Assembly: GCA_016712315.1 (NCBI GenBank)
Contig: JADJRG010000013.1
Span: forward strand, 310,001-374,000
Direction of reading: 5' to 3'
Length of the DNA: 64,000 nucleotides
Source of the DNA: Nannocystis sp.
Lineage (GTDB): Bacteria; Myxococcota_A; Polyangia; Nannocystales; Nannocystaceae
Shown here piece by piece: positions 1 through 9,948 of this stretch (positions are counted from its first letter, which is position 1; every line of letters starts with the position of its first letter). Made by a program: the position numbers and the translations under genes. The notes beneath the pieces were generated by a model. It was given only the letters and a program-made list of their open reading frames with translations. It did not search any database and was not told the DNA's origin.

Positions 1-254
1 CTCACCCGCCGCCCGCAGCGGCGCCACCCCGGCCAACGCCCCTGTCAGCGCCGCCCGCATCGTCGCCACGTCCTCGGCGATCCGGTGCCTCTGCCCCGCG
101 GCCGCCCGCGCGTTCACCCGCAGCAGCGCCACCCCGACCAGCCCGATCACCAGCGAGCCCGCGAACCACGGCCAGGCGATCGAGCCCGCCTCACGCACGC
201 TGACGAACGAAGCCGCGAGCACCCCGACCCACAACAAGACGTGGCCCAACGTCG

Positions 255-258
<4 letters not shown>
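1..258 (-). CDS. Partial hydrophobic membrane protein, runs off the left edge
   Basis: This is an open frame of 86 codons that continues beyond the window, so the C-terminus is missing. The GTG start overlaps the TGA stop of the upstream OPT transporter gene (GTGA), which indicates translational coupling in one operon. The visible part has two hydrophobic stretches, at about residues 4-18 and 30-46, followed by an Ala/Arg-rich, probably coiled segment. I do not recognise the family. The coupling suggests an accessory membrane subunit or a protein made in fixed ratio with the transporter, which is inference only. Confidence 0.5.
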
Positions 259-2135
<1,877 letters not shown>

Positions 2136-2202
2136 CGACGAAGGCGCCGCCTCGACCCCTCGATCGAAGCGGCGCCCCCTGCTCCCTCATCGGCCTCGCC
2201 GC

Positions 2203-4203
2203 TCAGGGCACGCCGAGCGGCGCCCACGGCGTCCAGCCGCCCGCGTAGTGGCGCTCGTGGATCGCCCCGTCGGCGCCGCGCATGAACACATAGCCTTGCT
2301 GATTGGGGCCCATCATCACCGCGGGGGCGGAGTGCGCGCTCCCCCCGAGCGAGTGCCAGTTCGACCACCCGTTATCATACCACTTATGATAGATCGCCCC
2401 GTCGACCCCGCGGCAGTAGACCACCAGGCGCCCCTCCGCGGAGACCATCACCGCCGGCGCCGAGGTCGAGACCCCGCCGAGCGAGTGCCAGTCTGACCAC
2501 TTGCCGTCGTGCCATTTATGATAAACCGCTCCGTCGGTCCCCCGGCAGAAGACGACCAAGCGCCCGCCCGCGTGCACCATCGCCGGCGCCGAGCTCGAGA
2601 CCCCGCCGATCGAGTGCCACTCTGACCAGCCGTTATCGTACCACTTGTGGTAGATCGCCAGATCCGCGCCGCGCGCCGCGACCCGCAGGTAGCCGCCCGA
2701 CATCGTCGCCGCCGGCGCCGACGTGACCACCCCGCCCAGCGAGTGCCAGCCCGACCACGGCGCGCCGTGAGCGTCCCGCCACGCGTGCCAGATCGCGTCA
2801 TCCAAGCCGCGCGCGAACACCACCGGCCGCGTCGGCCCCGTCAACGCGACCGCCGGACCCGAGCGGAACCCGCCGCCGATCGACACCCACTGGCCGCTGG
2901 CGCTGCTATGAAGGTCACGCACCATCATGCTCCCGTCCGCCGCCCCCAGCGCGAACACCAGCGGCCGCTCGACCGAGGTCTTCGCCGCGGGCAGCGTGAC
3001 CCTCTGCTTCGTGATGGGGTCGATGATCGTCGTCGGCGACGCCGCCTCGACCGTGAGCCCGCAAGCGACCCCCGCGATGTCGGTCACCAGATCATCGATC
3101 GGCCCCGTGATCAGGCTCGGGCTCACCTCAGACCCCGGCCGCCCGGTGATCCGCAGGTCCGCGGTCAACACATAGTGCCCGCCATGACCTTCAAAGGGCA
3201 TCGCGAACGGCGCGCTCGTCGTCTTGCCGCCGAACGACGCGTCCGCCGCGTCAAAGTTGACCGTCACGTTCACGGGCGGGAACACATCATCCTCCCACCA
3301 CGTCTTCAGCGCCCCGATCAGCTCGCCGATCGCCCAACCGACCAGCGCGCCGATCAGCGCGCCGACCCCCATGCCGAGGATCCCGCCGATCGCCGCCCCG
3401 ATCGCCGTCGACACCGCCGACACGACCTTGCTCTTCGCGAAGTCAAAGACCTTCTGCATCCACTCGGGGAAGCCGCCGTTGTCGACCTCGCTCAAATACA
3501 CCACCGCGGAGACCGTCCGCGGCCAATAAAACCCCACCCGAAGATCCCAGCCGCCGAGCACCATCGGCGGCCCATACGCCCGCTCCGCCCCGTCAGCGGC
3601 GTAGCTGCCCAGGTCATGGATGGGGCTCTTCACCGCCCGCTGGATCGCGTCGACGAGCAGCACCCCCACCTTGATCTCATCGCTGCCAGCCTCGGAGCCC
3701 ATAAACCCGTCGGTCTCATCGACGCACTTCACGTGGTGCAGCCGCAGCTCCAGCCACTCCCCCGCGTCACGCGGCCGCAGCTTCTTGGCCGCGGCCGGCG
3801 CCGGGATCTTGCCAGGAGCGAACGCCTGCGCGACCTTCTGCGCCGTCAGCCGCAGCGCGGGCGCCTTACGAGCGCTCACCAGCTCGCTCACCGACTTCGC
3901 CGCGCGCACGTCTAGATCGGCCAGGTCCCCGAGCAGCCCCGCGCGCGCGCTCGCGGGCCCGCGGAGGAGCTCGATCGCCTTCGCGCCGGCCTTCTTCTGC
4001 CGCTCTGCCGGCATCGCCCGCAAGCGCTCGAGGAAGAGCCCCTCCAGCGCCGCGCCCGCGGGGATCGGGAACGCCCCCGGATCCGCGAGGTGCGCGGCCG
4101 CCTTCTCCGCGCCCAAGATCAGCTCCGCCGCGACCCTGCGCCCCAACACGAGCAGCTCAGGATCGACAATTATTGGATTATGACTGATGACCGCCTCTGA
4201 CAT
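2203..4203 (-). CDS. PLL-like lectin/beta-propeller protein with glycine-zipper segment
   Basis: This 666-residue protein has no signal peptide. Residues 1-150 are mainly helical. Residues 160-250 form an unrecognised domain. Residues 260-300 are a long hydrophobic stretch with regular small residues (AIGAAIGGILGMG pattern), typical of glycine-zipper membrane insertion. Residues 430-666 hold four or five blades of about 48 residues, each with W-H-S-L/I-G-G and A-I/V-Y-H-K-W signatures, as in Photorhabdus PLL-type sugar-binding propellers. A strong GAGGAGGA site precedes the ATG at 4203. The architecture suggests a glycan-targeted, membrane-active protein, possibly predatory, but this is inference. 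It lies downstream of a subtilase on the same strand and behind a pentanucleotide repeat. Confidence 0.7.
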   Translation of the reverse strand: MSEAVISHNPIIVDPELLVLGRRVAAELILGAEKAAAHLADPGAFPIPAGAALEGLFLERLRAMPAERQKKAGAKAIELLRGPASARAGLLGDLADLDVRAAKSVSELVSARKAPALRLTAQKVAQAFAPGKIPAPAAAKKLRPRDAGEWLELRLHHVKCVDETDGFMGSEAGSDEIKVGVLLVDAIQRAVKSPIHDLGSYAADGAERAYGPPMVLGGWDLRVGFYWPRTVSAVVYLSEVDNGGFPEWMQKVFDFAKSKVVSAVSTAIGAAIGGILGMGVGALIGALVGWAIGELIGALKTWWEDDVFPPVNVTVNFDAADASFGGKTTSAPFAMPFEGHGGHYVLTADLRITGRPGSEVSPSLITGPIDDLVTDIAGVACGLTVEAASPTTIIDPITKQRVTLPAAKTSVERPLVFALGAADGSMMVRDLHSSASGQWVSIGGGFRSGPAVALTGPTRPVVFARGLDDAIWHAWRDAHGAPWSGWHSLGGVVTSAPAATMSGGYLRVAARGADLAIYHKWYDNGWSEWHSIGGVSSSAPAMVHAGGRLVVFCRGTDGAVYHKWHDGKWSDWHSLGGVSTSAPAVMVSAEGRLVVYCRGVDGAIYHKWYDNGWSNWHSLGGSAHSAPAVMMGPNQQGYVFMRGADGAIHERHYAGGWTPWAPLGVP

Positions 4204-4340
4204 CTCTGTGTCCTCCTCTTCCTCAATCGTGATTTGATTTGATTTGATTTGATTTGATCGATCATATCCCTGTCAGTTATTTACATAATCTATAGTCCAC
4301 AGTCCTAAAACCACGTCGTGGCGCGCCGCCCGCGCCTCAC
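4204..4340 (-). promoter_or_regulatory. AT-rich leader of the lectin gene
   Basis: This 137-bp stretch between the subtilase stop and the lectin start is far more AT-rich than its surroundings. Read on the minus strand it has a TATGAT hexamer at 4266-4261 that could serve as a -10 box, then a five-fold pentamer repeat, then the GAGGAGGA ribosome site. No convincing -35 box was seen. The lectin gene may therefore have its own promoter as well as read-through from the subtilase gene. Confidence 0.4.
4231..4255. repeat. Pentanucleotide tandem repeat, GATTT x5
   Basis: Five perfect copies of GATTT lie between the presumed promoter and the ribosome site of the lectin gene. A non-triplet simple repeat in a leader can slip during replication and alter promoter-to-RBS spacing or mRNA structure. 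It is conspicuous in a very GC-rich context. Confidence 0.85.
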
Positions 4341-5114
4341 CTACCGCGCGCAGCGACCCCGCCGCAGCGCCAGCAATCCGGCCGCGAGCACGCACGCCAC
4401 CGACGATCCACGGCCCAGGAGCCCCGCCTCCGGAGCAGCATAGCCCGGCGCGATCACATCTAAGCGCGGCGACCGACAACACGAGGGCAGCAGCGCCCCT
4501 CGCTGATCCGCGCCGCCGACCGCGAGCACCCCCGGGTGTCGCGCTGGGAAGTCGATCGGTCGCGGCGCCCCGTTGCCTGCCGCCGCGATGAAGCACATGC
4601 CCGCCGCCAGGCCTCGGTCGATCTCACCCGCGATCTGCTCGCTCCAATCCTCCATCCCCAGCGGTAACGCGACGATCGCCGCCCGCTGCGCCCGCGCCCA
4701 GCGGATCGCCGCCGCCACGGCGCGGCCCTCTCCTCCCTCCTCCGTGAGCACGCGGGCGTGCAGCAGCTCGGCGCGCGGCACGATCCCACGAACCCGCGCG
4801 CGCCCCTGCCCCACCAACAGCTTGAGATCGCGCGTCGCGTGCTCCTGCGCCGCCGCCGAGTCACCTCCGTCACCCGTAAAGTCCTCGCGGATCACCGAGG
4901 CCCCCGACAGCTCCGGATCCGCGCATAAAGCGTCCCCGTCGAGCAGCGCGATCCGGATCCCCGCGCCCTCTCGCCCCTCATCCTCGGCGGTCCAAGTGAG
5001 CAGATCGGTGCCCGTCTCAGGCGCCCATTCAGGGCGAAATCCGCGAAAGATCTCGAGGACATCGAAGCACGGCTCGAGCCACGGACGACGCGCTGAGACA
5101 TTCATGAATGACAT
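4341..5114 (-). CDS. Short intracellular subtilisin-family (S8) protease, cyanobactin-protease-like
   Basis: This 257-residue protein has a compact S8 fold. The catalytic Asp is in IALLDGD (D59), the His in QEHATRD (H92, in place of HGTH), the oxyanion Asn in AAAGN (N181) and the nucleophile in GSSVA (S238). The VLDG/LLDG form around Asp resembles PatA/PatG-type proteases that cut cyanobactin precursors rather than secreted subtilisins. There is no signal peptide or propeptide. The Ser lies only about 20 residues from the end, so the last helix is short. The start at 5114 has a weak ribosome site; MNV four codons later is an alternative. It sits upstream of the lectin gene and may process that protein, which is untested. 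Confidence 0.65.
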   Translation of the reverse strand: MSFMNVSARRPWLEPCFDVLEIFRGFRPEWAPETGTDLLTWTAEDEGREGAGIRIALLDGDALCADPELSGASVIREDFTGDGGDSAAAQEHATRDLKLLVGQGRARVRGIVPRAELLHARVLTEEGGEGRAVAAAIRWARAQRAAIVALPLGMEDWSEQIAGEIDRGLAAGMCFIAAAGNGAPRPIDFPARHPGVLAVGGADQRGALLPSCCRSPRLDVIAPGYAAPEAGLLGRGSSVACVLAAGLLALRRGRCAR

Positions 5115-5413
5115 CTCTGCTTCGTCCGAGGGCCGCCATCCTACGCGGAGCTTTCATCGGGGTCAGCGGGAGATTATGCGCGCGTCGCAGCGGGGCTCCA
5201 CGGCTGTCTCAGAGGACATCCACAACCACCTCGCCGCGCGGGGCCGACCGGTTGTTATCCACTTACCTCGCGCCGTCGCCACGAGCGCGTCGACCAAGAC
5301 GAAGCGTCGAGCACGCCCTCGACCTCGACGCCGGCGCGGATCGCCGCGGCCCCCCGCCCCCTCGTCGACGTTGACCTGACCTTTCGATCCTGTGATCCTG
5401 CCCGCCAGCCGCC
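5115..5413. other. Divergent intergenic region
   Basis: About 300 bp separate the divergently transcribed subtilase and DUF2330 genes. No convincing coding frame, hairpin or RNA gene was seen. It should contain promoters for both genes. Confidence 0.5.
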
Positions 5414-7009
5414 ATGCACCGCCCTCTCCCGCGCCTCCGCCTGCTCGCCCCCCTGCTCGTCGCCCTCGGCCTCGCCGCCGCGCCCGCCGCCGCCGACGCT
5501 TTTTGCGGCTTCTACGTCAGCGGCGCCGACGCCAAGCTCTACAACAACGCCACCATGGTGGTGCTCATGCGCGACGGCACCCGCACCGTCCTCAGCATGC
5601 AGAACAACTACCAGGGCCCCCCGCAGGACTTCGCGATGGTCGTGCCGGTCCCCGTCGTCCTGCAAGAGAAGGACGTCAAGACCTTACCGCCCGCGATCTT
5701 CGATCGCGTCGACCAGCTCGCCGCCCCGCGCCTCGTCGAGTACTGGGAGCAGGACCCCTGCCAGCCGATGTACGAGGAGGAGCGCATGTTCTCCGCCGAG
5801 GGCGCCGCCATGGCCGACGACGGCGGCATGGCGCGCAAGAGCAGCCGCGACCTCGGAGTCACCATCGAGGCCAAGTTTGAGGTCGGCGAGTACCAGATCG
5901 TCGTGCTCGGCGCCCGCGACGCCGCCGGCCTCGACACGTGGTTACGCCAGAACAATTACAAAATTCCCGCCGGCGCCGAGCCCGTGCTGCGCCCCTATGT
6001 CCAAGCCGGCATGAAGTTCTTCGTCGCCCGGGTCGACGCCCGCAAGGTCCGCTTCGTCGGCGACCAAGCCCAGCTCTCCCCCCTGCGCTTCCACTACGAC
6101 ACCCCCACCTTCGCCCTCCCCGTCCGCCTCGGCCTCATCAATTCCAGCGGCGTCCAGGACCTCTTGGTCCACATCCTCGCCCGCGGCGTCCGCTACGAGG
6201 CCGCCAACTACCCCAACGTCGCGATCCCCACCAACATCGAGGTCAACGACGCCACCCGCCGCGCCTTCGGCCCCTTCTACGCCGCCCTCTTCGATCGCGT
6301 CAGCGCCCGCACCCCCGGCGCTGTCGTCACCGAATACGCCTGGTCCGCCGGCTCCTGCGATCCCTGCCCGCAAGAGCCCTTAAACGCCGGCGAGCTCGCC
6401 ACCCTCGGCGCCGACGTCCTGCCCACCTACGAGCGCGCCCTCCGCGGCGGCAACGTCCCCTCCGAGCTCGCCTGGCAGATGCCCAGCGAGTTCGTGCTCA
6501 CCCGCCTGCACGCCCGCTACGACCGCGCCAGCCTCGGCGAGGACCTGGTCTTTCAGGCAGCGCCACCGATCATCGGCGGCCGCGAGATGCAGGCCGAGGA
6601 CGGCAAGCTCGAGCAAGGCGCCCGCCCCGCTTCGTATGGGGAGAACAATTTCCAGGCGCGCTACATCATCCGCCACCCCTGGACCGGCCCCATCGCCTGC
6701 GCCCAGCCCAGGCGCGGGATCTGGGGCGGCCCGCCCGCAGGTGTGAACCAAGACACCCGCCCCGCGATCGCCACCGATCTCGCCTTCGTCGCCCGCGACG
6801 CCCGCCTAGAGAGCTACGTCGCCCAATCGATCCCCGAGCTCGAGCTCACCGCCGCCCCCCGGCCGCTCCCCTCCGGCCCGCTCCAGCCGCCCCCGCCCGA
6901 GCCCAAACCCACGAGCGGCTGCGCCCGTTGCGCCCTCGACCTTCAAACCCACGACCCGCTCGCCCTCTTCGGCCTGCTCGCGCTGCTCGGCCGCCGCCGC
7001 CGCCGCTGA
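5414..7009 (+). CDS. DUF2330-type exported protein with MYXO-CTERM-like tail
   Basis: This 531-residue protein has a clear Sec signal peptide (residues 1-28, RLRLLAPLLVALGLAAAP core, cut near ADA-FCG). The mature part begins FCGFYVSG and has the spacing and phrasing of DUF2330 proteins (MVVLMRDGTRTVLSMQNNY, DFAMVVPVPVVL), whose function is unknown. The C-terminus has a Pro-rich linker, a GCARC pair, a hydrophobic stretch (LALFGLLALLG) and a final run of five Arg. This matches the MYXO-CTERM sorting signal used for cell-surface display in myxobacteria. Its last 67 bp overlap, tail to tail, the end of the minus-strand FG-GAP gene, which codes another such tail. Confidence 0.8.
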   Translation: MHRPLPRLRLLAPLLVALGLAAAPAAADAFCGFYVSGADAKLYNNATMVVLMRDGTRTVLSMQNNYQGPPQDFAMVVPVPVVLQEKDVKTLPPAIFDRVDQLAAPRLVEYWEQDPCQPMYEEERMFSAEGAAMADDGGMARKSSRDLGVTIEAKFEVGEYQIVVLGARDAAGLDTWLRQNNYKIPAGAEPVLRPYVQAGMKFFVARVDARKVRFVGDQAQLSPLRFHYDTPTFALPVRLGLINSSGVQDLLVHILARGVRYEAANYPNVAIPTNIEVNDATRRAFGPFYAALFDRVSARTPGAVVTEYAWSAGSCDPCPQEPLNAGELATLGADVLPTYERALRGGNVPSELAWQMPSEFVLTRLHARYDRASLGEDLVFQAAPPIIGGREMQAEDGKLEQGARPASYGENNFQARYIIRHPWTGPIACAQPRRGIWGGPPAGVNQDTRPAIATDLAFVARDARLESYVAQSIPELELTAAPRPLPSGPLQPPPPEPKPTSGCARCALDLQTHDPLALFGLLALLGRRRRR

Positions 7010-8766
7010 TCCCTCCACCAACCCACGAGCCCCACGAGTCCCACGAGCCCAAGAGCCCCCAGCGGCGACCCCCGCGTCGTCGATCGACAGCCGCACCCGC
7101 CATCGCCATCGCCATCGCCGTCGCCATCACCCGCGGTCGCGGTCGCGCCGTCGCCTGTCGCTAGCGTCGCCTCGCCGCCGCTGGTCGGCTCGTCCCCCGT
7201 CGAGCCCTCGCCGCCGCTCGTGGTCTCGCCCTCTGGCTCACCGAGCGCCCGCGGCGCCGTACACGCGCGGTTCCCGGCCGCATCCGTCGCGCAGATCCGC
7301 GCGGAGCTCGCGCCCGTCACCGCCACCGCCGCCCGCCACAAGTCCCCCCCGACCCAGCGCATCGGCGCCGCGCTCATCGACGAGTCCGCGAGCAGCACCA
7401 CCTCCACCTCCACCGCTTGAAAGTCGTGCGGCATCACCGGCGTCTTGCGGTCGTGCACCTGCCCCGTGATCACAAACTCGCCCGCGCTCGCCCCCGGCGC
7501 CGCGCCCCGATCGACCACCAGCGGCGGTCGGCCATCCACCGGGACATCTTCGCCGAAGTACACCTTATCGGGCTCGGCCAGCTCACCTTCGGCCATCACC
7601 ACATCGAGGCGCCCGTCGCCGTTCAGATCCGCGACCGCGATCCCCAGCGTACCCGGGCTCATCGCCGGCTCGAACACCCCCACCTGCGCGGTGAGGCCTC
7701 CTGCGCCGTCGTTGAGCAGCAGTCGATCCTGCGAGCCCGCCAGCCCCGCGATGAGCACGTCCGCGTCGCCATCCGAGTCCACGTCGAGGAACACCGCCAT
7801 ATTGTCGTCCCCCGCCAGGTTCTGCGGCTCTGGCAGCAGCGCCTCGGTCACGTCCACGAACCCCTGCCCCGGCTGCCACGAGAGCACGTGCTCGCGCGTG
7901 CCCGGCGACTTATCATTGATCGTGATCAGCTCGACGAACCCGTCCCCTGTCAGGTCCATCGCCTCAAAGTCATAGTTGTTCGAGAATTGCGGCAGCATCG
8001 TCGACGCGTCGACAAAGCCCCCGGCGCCGTCCCCGAGCAGCAGCGACGAGCCCGCGCACGACTTACACGACGCGAGCACGTCGAGCGCGAGGTCGCCGTC
8101 GACGTCCACCAGCTCTAGCTCCCACGACCAGCGCACCAGCGCCCCCGGGAGCGCCTCCTCCACAAACACCCCGCCCTCGTTCAACCACAGCAGCAGCCGC
8201 CCGCCCTCATTCTTTGAGGGATCGCCCGCACCCCAGTCGGCCAACACTAGATCGAGGTCGCCGTCACCGTCGACGTCACCGAGCTCCGCGTCCCCCACGC
8301 TCGCCAGCCGCTGCGGCAGGTGCGTCGCCGTCACCTCTTGAAAGCCCCCGCCGCCCTGCCCCAGCAGCAGGCGGCTCTGCGTCTGCCACGTGTTGCCGAC
8401 GAAGAGATCGACCACCCCGTCGCCGTCGACGTCGCGCGCCTTGATCACCCGCGTCCGATCCGCCGCGCCCATCACCGCCTCGCTCACCTCGAGGAAGGAT
8501 TCACCTGCCCCTTGGTTCAGGAACACCCGGTTTCGCTCGGGCCCGCCGTCGCTCGCGTAGCCGCGGCCGTTCGCGAAGAGCAGATCCACGCGCCCGTCGC
8601 CGTCGATGTCCGCCAGCTCGACCTTATTCGACCACTCCCCAGTCACCCCGATCGTCTGCGCCGTCACGTCCACCCACGGCGCAGCGACGACCTCCGCGCC
8701 GGACAAAGAGATCGAGCCAAGCGCCAGGAGCGCGCTCACGCGCGGAGAGGATCGGAGCTGCACCAT
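6943..8766 (-). CDS. FG-GAP/VCBS-repeat surface protein with MYXO-CTERM-like tail
   Basis: This protein has about 607 residues from the ATG at 8766 (a GTG at 8784 would add six). A signal peptide ends near AEVVAA. The body holds about seven FG-GAP/VCBS repeats marked by D-x-D-G-D-G-x-x-D (for example ADIDGDGRVDLLFA), the calcium-binding motif of integrin-like beta-propellers. A Gly/Thr/Asp linker with a 6-nt DNA repeat (DGDGDGDG) leads to GGCGCRS, a hydrophobic helix with GLVGLVGLVGWW and an Arg run, the MYXO-CTERM signal. Unusually, 15 extra residues follow the Arg run, in the stretch overlapping the convergent DUF2330 gene. It follows the gene at 8824 with a 57-bp gap, so the two are probably co-transcribed. 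Confidence 0.85.
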   Translation of the reverse strand: MVQLRSSPRVSALLALGSISLSGAEVVAAPWVDVTAQTIGVTGEWSNKVELADIDGDGRVDLLFANGRGYASDGGPERNRVFLNQGAGESFLEVSEAVMGAADRTRVIKARDVDGDGVVDLFVGNTWQTQSRLLLGQGGGGFQEVTATHLPQRLASVGDAELGDVDGDGDLDLVLADWGAGDPSKNEGGRLLLWLNEGGVFVEEALPGALVRWSWELELVDVDGDLALDVLASCKSCAGSSLLLGDGAGGFVDASTMLPQFSNNYDFEAMDLTGDGFVELITINDKSPGTREHVLSWQPGQGFVDVTEALLPEPQNLAGDDNMAVFLDVDSDGDADVLIAGLAGSQDRLLLNDGAGGLTAQVGVFEPAMSPGTLGIAVADLNGDGRLDVVMAEGELAEPDKVYFGEDVPVDGRPPLVVDRGAAPGASAGEFVITGQVHDRKTPVMPHDFQAVEVEVVLLADSSMSAAPMRWVGGDLWRAAVAVTGASSARICATDAAGNRACTAPRALGEPEGETTSGGEGSTGDEPTSGGEATLATGDGATATAGDGDGDGDGDGGCGCRSTTRGSPLGALGLVGLVGLVGWWRDQRRRRRPSSASRPKRASGSWV

Positions 8767-8823
8767 CGGCGCGGAGGATATCACCGGCCCGCGCCCGCCA
8801 GCCGCTGCTCGCGCGCCTTACGG

Positions 8824-9834
8824 CTACGCTCTCAGGGCCGCGCGGCGCCGACGCAGCAGCAGCATCACCCCGAGCAGCCAGAGCGCCGAAGACGGCCCTT
8901 CGCCGCCCGTCACGGCGCACGCGCAGCCTTTATCGTCGTCTTGCCCCCCGTCTGTCGCGGAGTCGACGCTGCTCGCGCTCGAATCGCCCGTACTGCCCGT
9001 ATCACCCGTATCACCCGTATCACCCGTCGTCTCACCGGCCGCCGCGCACGCCCCTCCCGGGGCCAGATCCATCGCGCCCCACTCGGGCTCCGGGATGATC
9101 GTGTAGCCATCATTGGGCGCGTCGTCCGCCCGGTAATAGCAGGCGTTACAGAGCTCAAAGGCCGGGGCGGCGTTGCCCGCGAGGTCCAGCGCCTCGACCG
9201 TGAAGCAGAGCGACGTCGGATCCTTCCCCCCGAGTTGGGACACCACGAGCGGGATCGGGACCCTTCCCCCGAACGACCCGCCGCTGACGCTGCCCGCGCT
9301 CGCGCGCGTCAGCCCAGGAGCGGACCCGGGAGCCGCCTCATCGAGGGCGACGTGCACATAGATCGTCAAGTCATGATCTACGAGGCAGTCGCCGCCGCTC
9401 GATTGGACGTCACCGTGGTCGAAGACCGCGAAGAACGAGCCCGCAGGGTCCGGGATCGGCGCGACCAGATCCGCCGCGCTCGCCGTGTACGACAGCGTAT
9501 GTTCGCAGCCGCCGCCCAGACAAAAATCGCCGCTGAGCACCACCACCTGCCCAGGCGCCGGCGCAGGCTCGACCACAGCCGCCAGCGTCGCCCAGCTGTC
9601 GGCGAAGGGCGCCGGCGCCAGCGCCGCAGCTTCGCCGTCGATCGTCACCGACACCCCCGCGAGGCTGATATCGTAGCCCCAGAAGAGCAGCGCCGCGTTG
9701 CTCGGGTAGCTCGAGTCCGAGGACGGCATCGTCGATCTCAGCTCCGCGCCGGGCACCCCGCACGCGTAAACCTGCGACGGCGCCGCGACGATCGCGAGCG
9801 CACCACCAAGCAGAAGCCATCGAATCGCAGTCAT
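8824..9834 (-). CDS. MYXO-CTERM surface protein of unknown function
   Basis: This 336-residue protein is counted from the ATG at 9834, chosen because a signal peptide (TAIRWLLLGGALAIVAAPS) starts there; an upstream in-frame extension has no such feature. The mature part has about 230 residues of beta-rich sequence with paired Cys (CLGGGCEH, CFTV...CNACYY), similar to the Ig-like hypothetical proteins common in Nannocystaceae. The tail is a TGDTGDTG linker coded by a 9-nt DNA repeat (about 8996-9034), then KGCACA, a hydrophobic helix and RRRR. This predicts anchoring at the outer surface after proteolytic sorting. Binding partners are unknown. Confidence 0.8.
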   Translation of the reverse strand: MTAIRWLLLGGALAIVAAPSQVYACGVPGAELRSTMPSSDSSYPSNAALLFWGYDISLAGVSVTIDGEAAALAPAPFADSWATLAAVVEPAPAPGQVVVLSGDFCLGGGCEHTLSYTASAADLVAPIPDPAGSFFAVFDHGDVQSSGGDCLVDHDLTIYVHVALDEAAPGSAPGLTRASAGSVSGGSFGGRVPIPLVVSQLGGKDPTSLCFTVEALDLAGNAAPAFELCNACYYRADDAPNDGYTIIPEPEWGAMDLAPGGACAAAGETTGDTGDTGDTGSTGDSSASSVDSATDGGQDDDKGCACAVTGGEGPSSALWLLGVMLLLRRRRAALRA

Positions 9835-9948
9835 ATCGCCGAGTGTAGCCCCGTCGTCCGGGCGAGCCCACGCTCGCCGCCGCTCGTCGCCGCTCGCCGT
9901 GATCGCCAGCGTCCCAGCGCATGCAGGCTGAGCTACCCTCGCACGAGG

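Noticed and set aside
8996..9034. Regulatory repeat TATCACCCG
   Set aside because: It codes the TGDTGD linker of a MYXO-CTERM protein in frame; no reason to give it another role.
8320..9948. Very long plus-strand open frame upstream of and continuous with the cyclase
   Set aside because: It is antisense to two genes with signal peptides and sorting tails; its Arg/His-rich composition is typical of shadow frames in GC-rich DNA. The real cyclase starts at 9949.
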